64,000 nt of DNA, taken from Exophiala sp. HKRS030. Taxonomy: Eukaryota; Ascomycota; Eurotiomycetes; Chaetothyriales; Herpotrichiellaceae. A model generated the notes under the pieces. The model was given only the letters and a program-made list of their open reading frames with translations, did not search any database and was not told where the DNA came from. Every line of letters starts with the position of its first letter. Position 1 is the stretch's first letter. Shown here piece by piece: positions 9,173-21,800 of this stretch. Location of the stretch: assembly GCA_023897205.1 (NCBI GenBank), contig JAHWDD010000003.1, forward strand, positions 375,665 to 439,664, given 5' to 3'. The position numbers and the translations under genes were made by a program.

Positions 9173-12100
9173 TCAACGTCTCTCATCACGTCTCGGATCT
9201 CCTCCTTGGCTGAGGCCTCTGAAGTGGCCAGCAGCTCCTGGGTGGAGGACGTGTGAAGGTTGAGGTTGGTGGACATGATGATGCATCTGGTGCGGTGGAG
9301 GCTGGCCGGTACCCTGTGTTTGATTTGGTGGTGGTGGTCCCTGATGCTGGTGTTGATGCTGATGTTGGTGCGGGTGTTGGTGTTGGTGAGGGTGCTGGGA
9401 CTGGTGTGGTAAGCCATGCGGATGGCTAAGAGGCGCTGAACTTGCGTACGGAGATTGTCCATGTGTGTGTGAGTGAGGTGGTGTAAAAGTTCGAGGGATT
9501 TCTCGCTGCCCAAAGGCGATATGATTCTGGTTTGCTGCCGTGCCTAGTTGATTCTGACGAGAAACCATTGTCGGTGGATGGTGCTCAACTATGTATGGAT
9601 CTCGCCGGAGCAAGTGTTGCTGCTGTTGTTCTCTCTCACGTTCACGGTCGCGTTGGACAAAATCTATCTCCCGCTGTCGCTGCATCTGTCTCTCGTGTTC
9701 TCGGTGTTGCTGTTGATGTTGCTGCTGCTCTTGCTGCTTCTGCTGGGCGAGATGCTGCTGAATGGTAAGTCGAGGTTGATTGTAATCCAGTGACGATTGA
9801 GCACGGTGATGCAGAGTCGGCACAGGTGTTGTGCTTGCCGACGGGGGATGGCTCGGTGGTGCCTGTTGTTGATTGATTTGGCCAGGTGCTGGCCCTGCGG
9901 CATAACCCATCGACCCGCCTCGTGTGTGAGACCCGCCCGAGGCAGAGCGATACGGAGGCACTCCACCCGGTCCTAATTGTTGAGGTGGGGGCGAAGGAGC
10001 ATGTGGTATTTGACCCATACCACTTAACAACGTTCGCCGATGATCGAGACCGCCACGGTCCATTGCCCGAGGGGTTTCCGCGCGCAACGGGTTGAGAGAG
10101 GAGCCGTTGGCAGTCTGTGAGACTGGAGGCACTACAGAATACGGACTTGGCACAGGAGACTGATGGTGTATCCGTTGTTGTTCATTAGGAGTGCTTTGGT
10201 TCCTTGGATCAAACCGAGCCATCCAGGGATCGTTGGGATCTTTAGCGGGTGTCGCTGAAAAGCCAGCTGGGTATTCTTGAGGGGCTGGTTGACCAGATGC
10301 TGCTTGGAATCCTCCACCCAAGCCATACAAGCCTCTACCACTTCCACCTCTTACCGCCGTGTCGTCCTCGGAGAGGGTTTGATTACGCGATTGCTGCACA
10401 GGGGGCTGGTGCACAGAGCCTGGTGTGATCTGAGGAGACATGATTGCTTGTCGCTTGGGAGGTTCCAAAGAAGGCCGTTTGGGAGGCGGATCAGCTGGAT
10501 CGTCATTGAGGAGACCAAACAAATTGGACCGCTTGGCAGGCGGCTTTGGTGCTTCTGCGACTGGGGGAGGGCGCGTAGATTGAGGAATCTCAGACCTTGG
10601 TGGTTGGGGCACTGCAGGAATCACCGTAGTAGGTGCTGGAGATATTGTTGCGCTTGCACTGTAGATTGGACGTTGTATCTCAGCTCGACGTAGTGATGCA
10701 AGGTCTTGCGCATGCTCCAAAGAGGCTGCACTGGGAATAGTCAAGCTGGTATTCCGGCTATGAGCTGGCCGAAAGGCAGATTGTTTGTCGTATTTGTCGG
10801 CCTGAGAACTAGGAGCTCGGGAAATGGGCATCCCTGAAATCTGTAGCTGGGCTTGCTGAGCGATGACATCTCTTTCTCTGTGGCTGAGCATCTCTTGCGT
10901 CAGTGTGGGCGTCGAAGAGGTGTGATTGATATTAGATCGAGGTACGTCAGAGACCGAGTGCTGTGGAAGTAATTGAGGTGAACGTTCGTCAAGGGCCAGG
11001 CGCACGTTTTGGCGAGTTGGCTGAAACCCGAACGATTCTTCCTGGAAAATTCCTGTTCTAGGGCCATGCAGTGGCTTTTGTCCGTACAAGTTGCTGCGAT
11101 CATTGGATAATCTAGAGTGCTCCATGCTTTTCGCAGAACTCGACCCAGTCACGGTTTCACGAACCAAGTCTTGTACCACTGTTCGGGGCTTGGAAATTGT
11201 CTCACCACATACACTTCGCTCGACCGTGCTGCGTGGAAATTCCTCAAATACTCCGGGCTTAATGGAAGGGGCAGTGGCATCTGCATCGACTACCACCTGC
11301 TCCACCTGAGGAGTAAGTCGAGAAATCGATGGCGCCGTTGGTAGAGGGTCGTAGCGGCGTTTCGCGGGGGCGATGGGGCTGGGGGGCTGGTCTGGTATCT
11401 TGCCTTCTAATCGAGCTTGATCGCCCATTTGAGCAAACCTGTCGAATTCATTCCTGGGATCGCTGAGCTGGCGTACAAAGTAGTTCTTGATCTATAGCAG
11501 GTCAGTAATTGAAGGTAGCGCCAGGAGTATGACATACCATGGTCTGACTCTTCGTCTTCATGAAGTCTGCAATCGCGGCAAAATCACGACCGTAGTACTT
11601 GAGTAATTCCGGGAATTTGTGTTGCTCAGGAACCGACCAATAGCTTGTATGAGATGCCGTTGCAGAGTTTGTAATGGCCTGAGCTGCAAGCGACGGGTCC
11701 ATTGTTGGGTACGGAGGTAACGACATATCAATGGGACGTTGGGCCTGTTCGAGAGACGGGAGATCACTCCTAATGGGAATGTTCTCAGTTCGTACAAGGG
11801 TTCGGCCTCGTTCAGCCTTTCCCGTAGAGGCAGGCTTATCAAGCGATGCTTCTTGCTGCTGCAAAAGGAGGGCCTGTTGCTCTGCTTGAATCTGAGCCTT
11901 TGTGCGGCGGACCTTAGTAGCAGTCCCAGCCTTGCGACCTCGGGTAGATTTCGCTGTCGATGGCTCCGCACTTCCATCTTTCAGGGCGCCAGTGAGCTTC
12001 TTCGACTGAGGTGCCGGCGTCGAAGAGTCAGCTTCGCTGGCAGCATCACCAAAGGTAGGAGCAGCGGCTCGTCTTGGTCTGCCACTGTCAGTGACGGCCA

Positions 12101-15100
12101 CTGGTGCTGGATCTCCGTCCTCTCCATAAACGAGTTCAGACATTAGCGCCGTCGATCGTGGCTTGGTTGCAGCCGCCCTCCCCCTCTTTCGTCTGGGCTG
12201 AGCACGTCGCCAGAGGTCCTTATAGCGAGTCTGAATCTTGGTCAAATAGTAGTGAATGATACAATCCTGATATGTCCTGCCAGGGATCGACTCGGCGATC
12301 TTGCCCCATTTCTTGGGATTCAAGCAATATGCCTGAATGAATAGATCTTGCTCCTCTTCAGTAAAGTCATCTTCTGGAGGTATATAGGCGAAGATGTCCA
12401 GCGCCAAGTCGAATGGGACCCTGCGATTAGTGTCTTTAAAAATCATCAACTCCACGTCCGCAGGCTTCAGCATTGGAGGCACCACGGCTTCAAGATCAAA
12501 GTTGGGTAAAGAACTGGAGGCAGCTTCACGTTCTCGTCTCTCCTCTTCCTCCCTGAGAGACTGTTGTGACATCAAAATAGCAGCTTGCAAGTCTGCCTCG
12601 GTAGTATTCCTAGCCCCTCGAGTCCGTTCGTGTGTCAAAGACGGAGTAACTGAAGGTGCAGCAGACGGTGCGGGAGATGCAGGGGCTGGACTGGATTGCA
12701 GCTCGCGCCTCTCGTGATCTAGTGACATGACCTCATGTTTCCATACAGGATACCGTCGTCTGAACTCTGCGTGCATGTCTTCAAGGTCGCTTCTCCAATC
12801 CCAGGCACTGCGTTCAAATTCTTGCTGGAGGAGGGTGGCGACCGCTTCATGTTCGACCTCGTTGTCAGAATCTTCGAAAACTAATCTTTCCGGCCCATCG
12901 AGCTTACGATAAGGCAATTCCTCGATGGGTGGAGTAGGAATGGGGTTGACAGGGGGCTGTCTGAGAGGTCTTCCCTTTGGATGAGATAACTCTTGTGCCT
13001 CGCCCTCGTCTCCACCATCTTCCAATAGCTTATTGTCAACATCTTGCGAGCCTCGATCGGGAGAGGGTAGGCCTGTGGGAAGCGTCACTACAGTTGTGGG
13101 CTCTTCTTTAGTGACCGGGACAGGCCCAATGGGTCGCCCAGAGCTGTCTTGCAGGGCCATCTCGAGGAATTGCAATCGGACAAGTAAAGACACAATATAT
13201 GGGTCTTCGAATGTGGAAGGAGGTTTTCTTAACTCAAGCAACTCCATTTCTTTCTTGTGCCTCTCCTCAGATTCTGCAAAGTAGTCCTCGTCGAAAGAAT
13301 CATCTTCCACCTCGTCTTCATCCTCACTAGAGGCTGGAGTTGACATTTCTGTGTCTTCTGACTCTTCGATAGATCGCTTGAGCTGGGACACTAAGGTTTT
13401 GCTTTCTGGAACTCTTGGGCTTGTTGACATTGCCTTGGGTCCCACGGGAATCGAACTGGGACTATCATAATGAGACTCATGTAGTGACCGGCTGTTCTCG
13501 GGAGGGCTGTGAAAGGCGGAAGTTTGTCTTGAGCCCGCGGGCGTGAATGTCTGTCGATCCCGAATGTCTGGCGCATGCGGTTTGTTCAAGGCGTTCATAA
13601 TGGATGGCTTCGACTTATAATCTGGTGACATCCATGTGTTCGAACCATTCGATGGAAGTGGGCGGGTTGTATCTCGGTCAGGCCGTGGAGCGTTCAACCC
13701 TGGACCAGGCAACGGTCGGGACAATTCACGTTCATGGCGTGAGGACCCAGACACGATCCCAGCTAGCGGCCGAGATGTTTCCCGGTCGAGTCGTGGCCCA
13801 GTTGGGATCACCACAGACCTCGCGTCGAAGGCTGTTGACTTCGTAGCTTCCCTTGGTGCATTCGGTGGCTGGACAGAAGGTGCAGGTTCCGTCGATGTCA
13901 TTCGTTGCTTGTAGAGAGGCGCATTCCCAAGTCTTGGACCTGATGGCACGTTGGGTGGCATCTGGCGATCTGCAGCAGGGGCAGTTGGAGGTTTTTGCTC
14001 GTGGACCGCCTCTTCTTTCTTGGGAGGTACCTCGATAGGAGTGTGTGTTTTGGGAGTCTGAGACGCTCGAGCAGAGCGTTGCCAGGCTTCCTGAGGTTGC
14101 GTTGTCTTCGCGACCGGGGTATTAGTGGGCATGGATGTCCTGGTAGCCTTCGGACCGCTAGGCGGCTGGAAATTGGGCGAAGTAGTAGGAATGGATTCAG
14201 TCCTGAGAGCTTGGGGCCGTAGCGGGGCGGGCTTCTCGATCGGGGACGTAGTAGCAGGAGGAATAGAAGGAGGAGGTCCATAGTCAAGCCCACCTGCTGT
14301 GGCTGGTTGCGGCGTGCCGTTGGGAGGATCACGGCGTGTGTTTTCAGTGCGGGATCCAAAGTAGTCTGTCTGTTCTCCCTCACGTCGCCCATCGCGCAGT
14401 GCGCCAGTAGGAGTCGCCGGGACGCTGGATCGCTTGCCATTGTCAAATTCTGGCTTGGTTGGCCGATCAGGAATGGCACTCGAGGGAGGCTTTGCGATGA
14501 TGCCAGCATCGGACGTAGAAGTTTTCGCGGGGGATAGCTCTCTGGGCCGTAGATCAAGGTCGCGGTCACGAGCTCTGCCGTCTCGCTCTCTGCTTCGATC
14601 ATAGTGTCGTCGCTCGCCCCGGTCCGCCTCAGAGACGGGAGCGCGACCGCGATCGAAATCGCGGTCGCGCTCTCTCCAACTCTCTCTTGATCGACTTCTT
14701 GGTGGAAACAGATCTCGCTCCCGCTCGCCAACGAAGGAAGTTCTACCTCTCGTCCGGTCCCAGTCTCCCCTACCTCTACCCCTGCCCAAGCCTCCACGTG
14801 TTGCGGGAGGGTAGTAGGACGAGGCAGTATCCGATGATCTGCCAAAAGTGGATGGGAGAGATTCCCGGGAGTCCCGACGCCCGCGAAGAGGCGAAGCAGA
14901 GCGATCTCTGCCTACGTAAGGCCTCGCATCCCTTCCTCGATCCGCGGCGCCAAATTCACGATCACGCCGAGGCCAGTCCAGCCGGTCATCTTCGCGCGCT
15001 CGGTACGACTGCGGGCCTGGGCGACTCTCACGATCTCGCTCGCGTTCTCTCTCTCGGTCCCTGTCACGGTCTCTATCCCAGGTCTCTCCTGCACGAGCAG

Positions 15101-15320
15101 GAAAGCCACCGCGTCCACGGCCAGCAGGAGCGAACCCGGAAAACCCACCACCCCGAAAATCGGCTTTGGGTCCACGGGGAGGCAGTCGATCAGATGGAAG
15201 TGGTGCAGGGTCGGCCTGTCCTCGATAAGAAGAGCCTAACGAGCCATACGTGGCTGATGGGCGTCGATCGTACCGTGGAGGAGAGCGGTCTCTAGCGGGA
15301 GGAGGATATCGTGAAGACAT
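9173..15320 (-). CDS. Snt1/NCoR-type SANT-domain corepressor (Set3 histone deacetylase complex)
   Basis: Two exons, 15320-11539 boundary region (exon 1 ends at 11538) and 11491-9173, giving about 2033 residues; the 46-nt intron (11492-11537) has donor GTATGT, branch ACTGAC and acceptor CTATAG. The N-terminal ~280 residues are dense in Arg-Asp/Arg-Glu/Arg-Ser. A first SANT domain lies at about 967-1040 (FTEEEQDLFIQAY, PKKWGKIAESIPGRTYQDC, HYYLTK). A second lies at about 1223-1275 (SYWSVPEQHKFPELLKYYGR, FAAIADFMKTKSQTM, then IKNYFVRQL from exon 2); the intron falls inside it, so the two long ORFs are one gene. The C-terminal third is Pro-, Gln- and His-rich with a run of His-Gln repeats near the end. 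In yeast, Snt1 is the scaffold of Set3C, which couples H3K4 methylation to Hos2 deacetylase. The paired SANT arrangement makes this assignment firm; length exceeds yeast Snt1 (about 1226). Confidence 0.9.
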
Positions 15321-16703
15321 GTGATGAGATTAGGTAATGCAACATCACGTGGTTGCGGGTGGAACTGGGCGTGGTCCAGGCGGAGTGGGGAGGAGCCGAA
15401 TTCGTGGATGATTGATGATTTGACACACTGGGCTCTTCTGTGTGATGCCACACAAAATACGCTCCAAGTCGATGACGGGGACGGAGAAGGAGAGGAGGCT
15501 AGTGTTTCGTCCTTGGTCGCTTTGCACGCCAAAGAATGACCAAACAGCCACACCCACTTGCCCAGCTGACCTGCAGCTTATCGTTCCACGCCGCGATCTC
15601 GAAATGAGACCCGGCGCCTTTAGCGGGCAATGGCTCGTCTACAACTGGATTGCCGAGAGTTCTCCTGCAAGAAGGTCAAAGTGAGTGAAATTGTGGTTTT
15701 TCAACACGTCGTCGAGGGGTGCGCGTTGCCGGAGGTCGACAGTCAATATTTTGATTCGATTGTGTACGATCAGTTCTGTGATGTTCTTTCGATTGCGCGA
15801 TCAGCCGGCGCGTGGACTTGTAACCAATGCTGATCAAAGTCAAGAACACGCTTTTCGTAGGGAAAGAGAACCTTGTCCCAAAGTGAGGGCTGGTGCCTGG
15901 AGTTAATTCGCGCCTGGGGTGGACAAGTGATGCTGTAGACACGTGAGGACCACAGAAATGATGCGCGCGCAAAATAAATAGGTGTTGGGATACCGTGGAA
16001 CGAATTCTTAAAGAAAACGATAAAAGTGACCAGGAGGAAGAAGAAGAGAGAGGGTCAGGCAGCCGAAAATGGCGCTTACACTTCGAAGAACAAGGTACGT
16101 GGTGCCGCTGCTGATCCGCCGTACTCGTACTGTATCTTGGTGCACAGATTCACTTGACACAGAGATTGGCCCAATTATTGACAGCGGGGTGGCAGGACCC
16201 TGGGATGGGATGACTTTGACATACACAAGACTAGTACTCGTTCGATTAAGTAATTGCCTGTGAAAACGTCCATCGTGACGTTCAAGGTCTCGCAGCAGTA
16301 CTCATCTACTCCGTACTGTACCAAGGCCTCGTCTTCGTAAGGGCAATTCAAGCAGTCACGTGATCAAGCCTACCCACAATCATCAGACGCTCTCTTACCT
16401 AAAGCACCGCTGGGAGGAAAACAAGGCCCGGCAAGCCCGAATTCAATTTTTCCATATCCGTACCAGATATAACAATTTAAGAACCCGTCCATACTCCCTT
16501 GCTGCGCCTAGATTTCACCCCGCTGGTTCCGTTGATAGGCTAGAAAGGTCTTCGCACCCATGACTCAGCACTCTCGGATTAATTGCTCCGTACATCTCGA
16601 TATAACAGAAAAACAATTTTTCCGGGTCGAACTTGAACCACAATATCATTTGCTTTCTTTGCTGGCATAACACCACCGTCCTTGATTGGCAGTCTCGGTC
16701 ACC
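15321..16703. other. Divergent promoter region, 1.4 kb
   Basis: This separates the Snt1 (minus) and deoxyhypusine synthase (plus) starts. It contains TACTCCGTA at 16307-16315. Several short ORFs on both strands show no recognisable features. I see no tRNA or repeat beyond the 9-mer. Confidence 0.45.
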
Positions 16704-17871
16704 ATGGGTTCTGCACCACCGACAAAGGCTACAGAGGCAGTCCTCGTCGCGTCAGAGCCGGTCCCACAAGGTGTCCAGCAAGTCAAGGGCATTGACTGGT
16801 CCTCGTTCCCTGCAGAACAACGAACAATCATCTCGAATTTCGTAAATCAACTTGCTGGTCAAGGCTTCCAATCAAGCTCAATAGGCGATGCGATTCGCAT
16901 CATCAATGACATGGTTGGTCTCTCCACGAACGTCGATTTCACCAGGTAGGTCTGACTACTCTTAGAGATTGTGGCGGGATCCCGAGACGGGGGACAAGAC
17001 AACCATCTTTTTGGGTTACACATCCAATATGATCTCTTCTGGTCTACGCGAGACATTTCGCTATTTGGTGCAGCACCGCCACGTGTCAGCTATTGTGACG
17101 ACTGCGGGCGGCATTGAAGAGGACTTCATCAAGTGTCTGGCTCCCACATATCTAGGCTCATTCTCCACTCCTGGGGCTACGCTGAGAGCAAAGGGCTTGA
17201 ACCGCATTGGTAACCTGGTGGTGCCCAACAACAATTATTGTGCGTTTGAGGACTGGCTCGTTCCTATCTTGGACAAAATGTTGGAGGAGCAGGAGGAGCA
17301 ATTTGCCACCCACGGCGAGCGCTTCATGTGGACGCCGAGCCGGATAATCCGTCGTCTCGGGAAAGAGATCAACGACGAACGCTCGGTGTATTATTGGGCG
17401 TACAAAAACGACATCCCTGTGTTCTGTCCCGCTTTGACTGACGGCAGCCTGGGGGACATGTTATATTTCCATTCCTTCAAGGCTTCACCACTGCAACTCG
17501 GCGTGGACATTGGTCAAGACATTCGAAAAATCAACACCATCGCGGTGCGAGCGAAGCGGGCCGGTATGATCATCCTGGGCGGTGGCGTGGTCAAGCACCA
17601 CATAGCAAATGCTTGCCTGATGAGGAATGGTGCCGAAAGTGCGGTGTATATCAACACCGCACAAGAGTTCGATGGTAGTGATGCTGGCGCCAGACCGGAC
17701 GAGGCCGTTAGCTGGGGCAAAATCAAGGCCAATGGAGACAGTGTGAAGGTGAGTGCAGCTTGCAACGTTTGCACATCTGTTCATACTAATCCTAGCCGGT
17801 AGGTGTACGTGGAGGCAACAGTGGCCTTTCCTCTGATTGTGGCCGGGACTTTTGCCCAAGCTGATTCGTGA
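16704..17871 (+). CDS. Deoxyhypusine synthase
   Basis: Three exons, 16704-16913, 16966-17748 and 17803-17871 (353 residues). The enzyme transfers the aminobutyl group of spermidine to one lysine of translation factor eIF5A, the first step of hypusine formation in the cytosol. Family landmarks: [117 protein letters not shown]; the Lys in SWGKI is the catalytic residue that forms the imine intermediate. Intron 1 (16914-16965, 52 nt) uses donor GTTGGT and acceptor CTTAG with branch CTGAC, which restores the conserved D-M-R-x-W-R motif; the stronger-looking GTAGGT 22 nt from the acceptor would make too short an intron. Intron 2 is 17749-17802 with donor GTGAGT. Length matches the family. Confidence 0.94.
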
Positions 17872-18887
17872 TTGGGATCTGATGGGGTTCTTTTGCTGCA
17901 ATGGGATTTTTGCAGCTCCCTGGACGTCTCTGTCGCCGAGATACTGTACAGTAGTCGGGTGGGAATCCTTGCACCGTGGGAGGACTAGTAAGGTTTCCTG
18001 GCGGCCACGCCGGCTGCAGGCTCCAGGCAATGGATGCGGGGAAATTGACGTGGTGTATTCCCTTGTTTCAGACAGGGAGAGCTTGACTCAGACCCAATTC
18101 GCCTGGCGAGATGGACTTTGGAGTGGACGCCGGCGTTGGTGGTCACCAGGTTATCGTCAAGACCAATAAGTCGACGATTTGTACAACGAGTGGCATTCGA
18201 GGCAGTGGACAAGAGCGATTGATGCCTGACTGCGGTCGACGTCTGACGGGGCTGAGGCTCATAAGCTGGGAGAGACACCCATTGAGGAAGACGTGGGGGG
18301 GGGAAGCCCAAGTGCGCGCCGAAGCCCACTCTGACTACGCCCACCCGATAGGCTCCGGGCTCACTGTTTTGGGCCAGAGGACCCTGTTGAGGCGATCTCC
18401 AAAACCAGTCACAGTGCCCAAAGCTCCTTCAGCCTGCGCCGCAGTGGCTCCTTGTTGTGTATCTGGTGTCGTTGCCTGACTTCCGTATGCATTGTCCTTG
18501 ACTCACTCACAAACCGGTCAAGACTGCTATGCACCATCCCTGCTATAGCCTTGCAGGCACCAATCGTCCTGGCTAGATTTGAAGCACACAATATTTATCC
18601 TGAAGAATCTCGTGGCTCATATTTCGTCCCGTATTCCTCTCTGCATCCACCTCACTTCATCCTGCTCGCTGATCCCAGACACACCTTGGAAAGATATCAG
18701 CCTCGCGGTTTGCCTAGTCATCGATTTGCTTGGGAACATGTAGCACGTTCTGATCTTTGTTTACTGTGTTTGCTTTGCTGTTGTTGCAAGGTCACCATTA
18801 TCAACTGCTTCTTCTTTACAAGACTAATCATCCCCCTTCATTGATTCATCTATTCAATTGACAAGTGATCCGCCACCATCATTATCC
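17872..18887. other. Intergenic region, 1.0 kb
   Basis: This lies between the deoxyhypusine synthase stop and the start of the MATH/RING gene. Overlapping short ORFs on both strands have no recognisable content. An interrupted G run (GTGGGGGGGGG, near 18294-18303) is the only compositional oddity. Confidence 0.4.
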
Positions 18888-21800
18888 ATGATGGCGAGTT
18901 CACAGAACAGTCCTGTGCTTGTCCAGCACAGTTCACCTCCTCACAGACTGTCCCCTGAGGTCGCAGTTATGTCAATTCCACCTTACAATCCCGAACTCTC
19001 TCCTCTCCACGAAGCTAGCCTAGTCGGACCACCGTTAACGGCAGACGAGTCTTCAAGTGACAGCGAACCTGCAACACCGACACCGGAAACGGCCGACACT
19101 CCCATGGTTGATGTACCTCCTCTGGAAGGTGAAGAGCCGGACACATCAATATCAAATGAGCAAAATACTGTTGAGACAGAAGAACAATCCTCCGAGGCAG
19201 AAGCCATTCAGCCTTCAGATTCAGAGTCCATGCCTCAAGAAGCTGAGGTACCACCAACAGGTGCTGACGAGGCCTCGCAAGTACCGCCTCCGGCCCCGTC
19301 TGAGGAACAACAGCCCCGGGAAGAACCACCAGAATGGGCGACGAGGGAGGACGATCATTCCACTCCCACCGAAGACGAGATGACCGAACTGAATCTGCGA
19401 GAGTCAAGAGGACAAGAGTTGAGTGCTTTAGATGTTCCAAGCGTGGAAAAGCGTATCTACCAGGATGTAGACGACCCCGACCAGCGGCCTGTGAAGAAAT
19501 TACGCCTTAGCTGGATCATCAAAGGAGTGCGTGGCACCCGCGAAAAACCCAATACTGATCGGGTCATGATATCTCCACCTGCGAAGGTAGATGGCAACTA
19601 TTGGCAGATCAAGTTCTATCCGCGAGGAAATAAATCGGTATTTCTCAGTGCCTACATCAAGTGCAGTAAACGCCCGCCTCCACCAGATGCACAGTATGCC
19701 GACGGTACCTTTTCCTGCTTCGAAGGGCCTCCCGACGCTGACCTGAGCAATGGACTTGCCCCAAGTCAGATGATCCACCATCAAGTCCCAGATGCTAACA
19801 CTGAAAGATCTTGTTGCACACCTCTTCAAGGCACAGAAGACTCGCAGAAGGAGCAGAGTGATGGCGCACAAGAGCCAGGGTCAACACAGGGCGATGATTG
19901 CGCATCCGCAGAAACTAAACCACAAGAGCATATTCCAGAGGAGGACTGGCGCGTTTCTGCACAATTAGGCATGGTCATGTACAATCCAGAAGAACCCCGT
20001 ACTTGCCATCTGATGTCTTCCGAGCATCAGTTTGCAAAGATCAACGATGACTGGGGCTGGACAAACTTTACGGGCCCATGGGACCAGATACATGTCCGAG
20101 GGCACCTTCAGAGGGCACCGCTTTTACGAAACGACACTATCGCCATCGATGCTTACATCCGCATCTTCGATGACCCCACGCAGGCACTGTGGTGGCATTC
20201 TTCAGAAGCCGAAGTTCACTGGGATTCCAAAGCGCTTGCGGGTTACTTTCCAATGGGGACACCTCCTCTCTATCACAGTCCAGCAGTGGCGGGCATTACA
20301 TCATGGCTTCTTCTACGTCCAATTCGCAAGTTGCTTCAGGACGTCAATGCAGTGGAGTGGCGCCAGAACTCTCAGATCCGTCCGCGACCAATAATCAGCC
20401 ATTTGCAGATGATTTTGTTCCTGATGCGTCATCTGAGGAAGGAACGTGAGAACTACGTGGACGTTTATCCTGCTATTCATGCTATCAGAGACCTTGGAGA
20501 GATGTACAACGACGTCAAGACGTTTTGGGAGGTACTTCGAAGAACGATCGAGCTCGAGTTGGAAGGCGACGAGACATCTTTGAGACGCTTGAGTGCCATC
20601 TTGGATACCCCAAGCGGGCCATTGGCTCTACCTCCGCTACCCGTCGAGAACATAAAGGATGTTCAAGAAGCTCTCACACAGATTCTCCGTTCCGAAAGGT
20701 TCATAGGACAATTGCCAGATTTCTTACCACTGACACTGGCCCGTCAGCGCTTCGACAAAACCAAAAGGGTGTGGAAGCTGCTCCATGATCGTGTTGTCCT
20801 CAACGAGGAGCTTGACATGTCGGAATTCTCTCCCAGCAACGATCACGCCAAGTACACCTTGTATGGATTCATAGTCCACTTGGGCGAGCGAAATTCTGGT
20901 AAGTTCTACAGTGTCCTGCGGCCAGGTGGTCCAAACTCGAAGTGGCTGGCTTTCGAAGATGGCGACGGAAACAAGGTATTTTCATACACCAGAAAACGAA
21001 TATCGCAATTCGAGGGACTTGAGGGGCAAGCACTTAAGGATGCCACATCCGCGCAACAGACGGCATACATGGCCATGTATATCAAAACGAGCCGCCTGGG
21101 GGAGTATCTTCCTGGCGGGCTCGAGCCATACAAGCTGCCAAAGTCTCTTGTCCCTTACCTAGAAGCTCAATACAATGGCGGCGAATTCGTGGAAGATAGA
21201 CCATCGATAGATGAAGATGAAGTCAGAATCGAGGTGTATTCCGATGAAGCCGTTACCGGTCGGCGAGGTCTGCTAGACATGTTCAACATCAAGCGCCAGT
21301 GCGAGCACCAAGGATTGTTCCACATCATGAAACTCCCTCCTACTGCGACATATCAAGAACTACGCCGACAACTGGCGGAGAAATTGGGAATTGAGAATAC
21401 CAAGGCAATTCGACTCTTCCTGATGGGCTACACGGGGTTGGGCCATTACACAAGCGCACGAATGCAATCTGTTGACATGAATGACCTTTTGCGGGATGCA
21501 AGACATTCCGATCAACCCTTCTGCTTATGGTATTCCATTCTGAAGACGGAAGAGGATATCAGACTGTTCGGTACACCTGACCGCACGGCTGTGAGAGAGG
21601 CGGTTGAGGATACCGGAGACGCGGTACATGATGAACATGGTCTTGGCCTGACGACACCAGGTCTTTCAGAAGCACAGCTTGCCGCTCCCGATCTGCAACA
21701 GTCATCGGTACAAGAGGCTGTCTCTGCAGATGTAGAGAATGCCAGAGTCGAGAGCCAACAAGCTGTGGCTCAAGCCGTTGAGGTTTCGGACCCCGACACT

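Noticed and set aside
13898..15295. Long frames on both strands over the Snt1 N-terminus
   Set aside because: They are shadows of the Arg-Asp/Arg-Glu repeat coding region; the SANT-bearing frame is the supported one.
20896..20915. A possible micro-intron (GTAAGTTCTACAG) in the MATH/RING gene at the G-K-F site
   Set aside because: It is only 13 nt, far below a spliceable length, and removal would not restore a G-H-Y motif.
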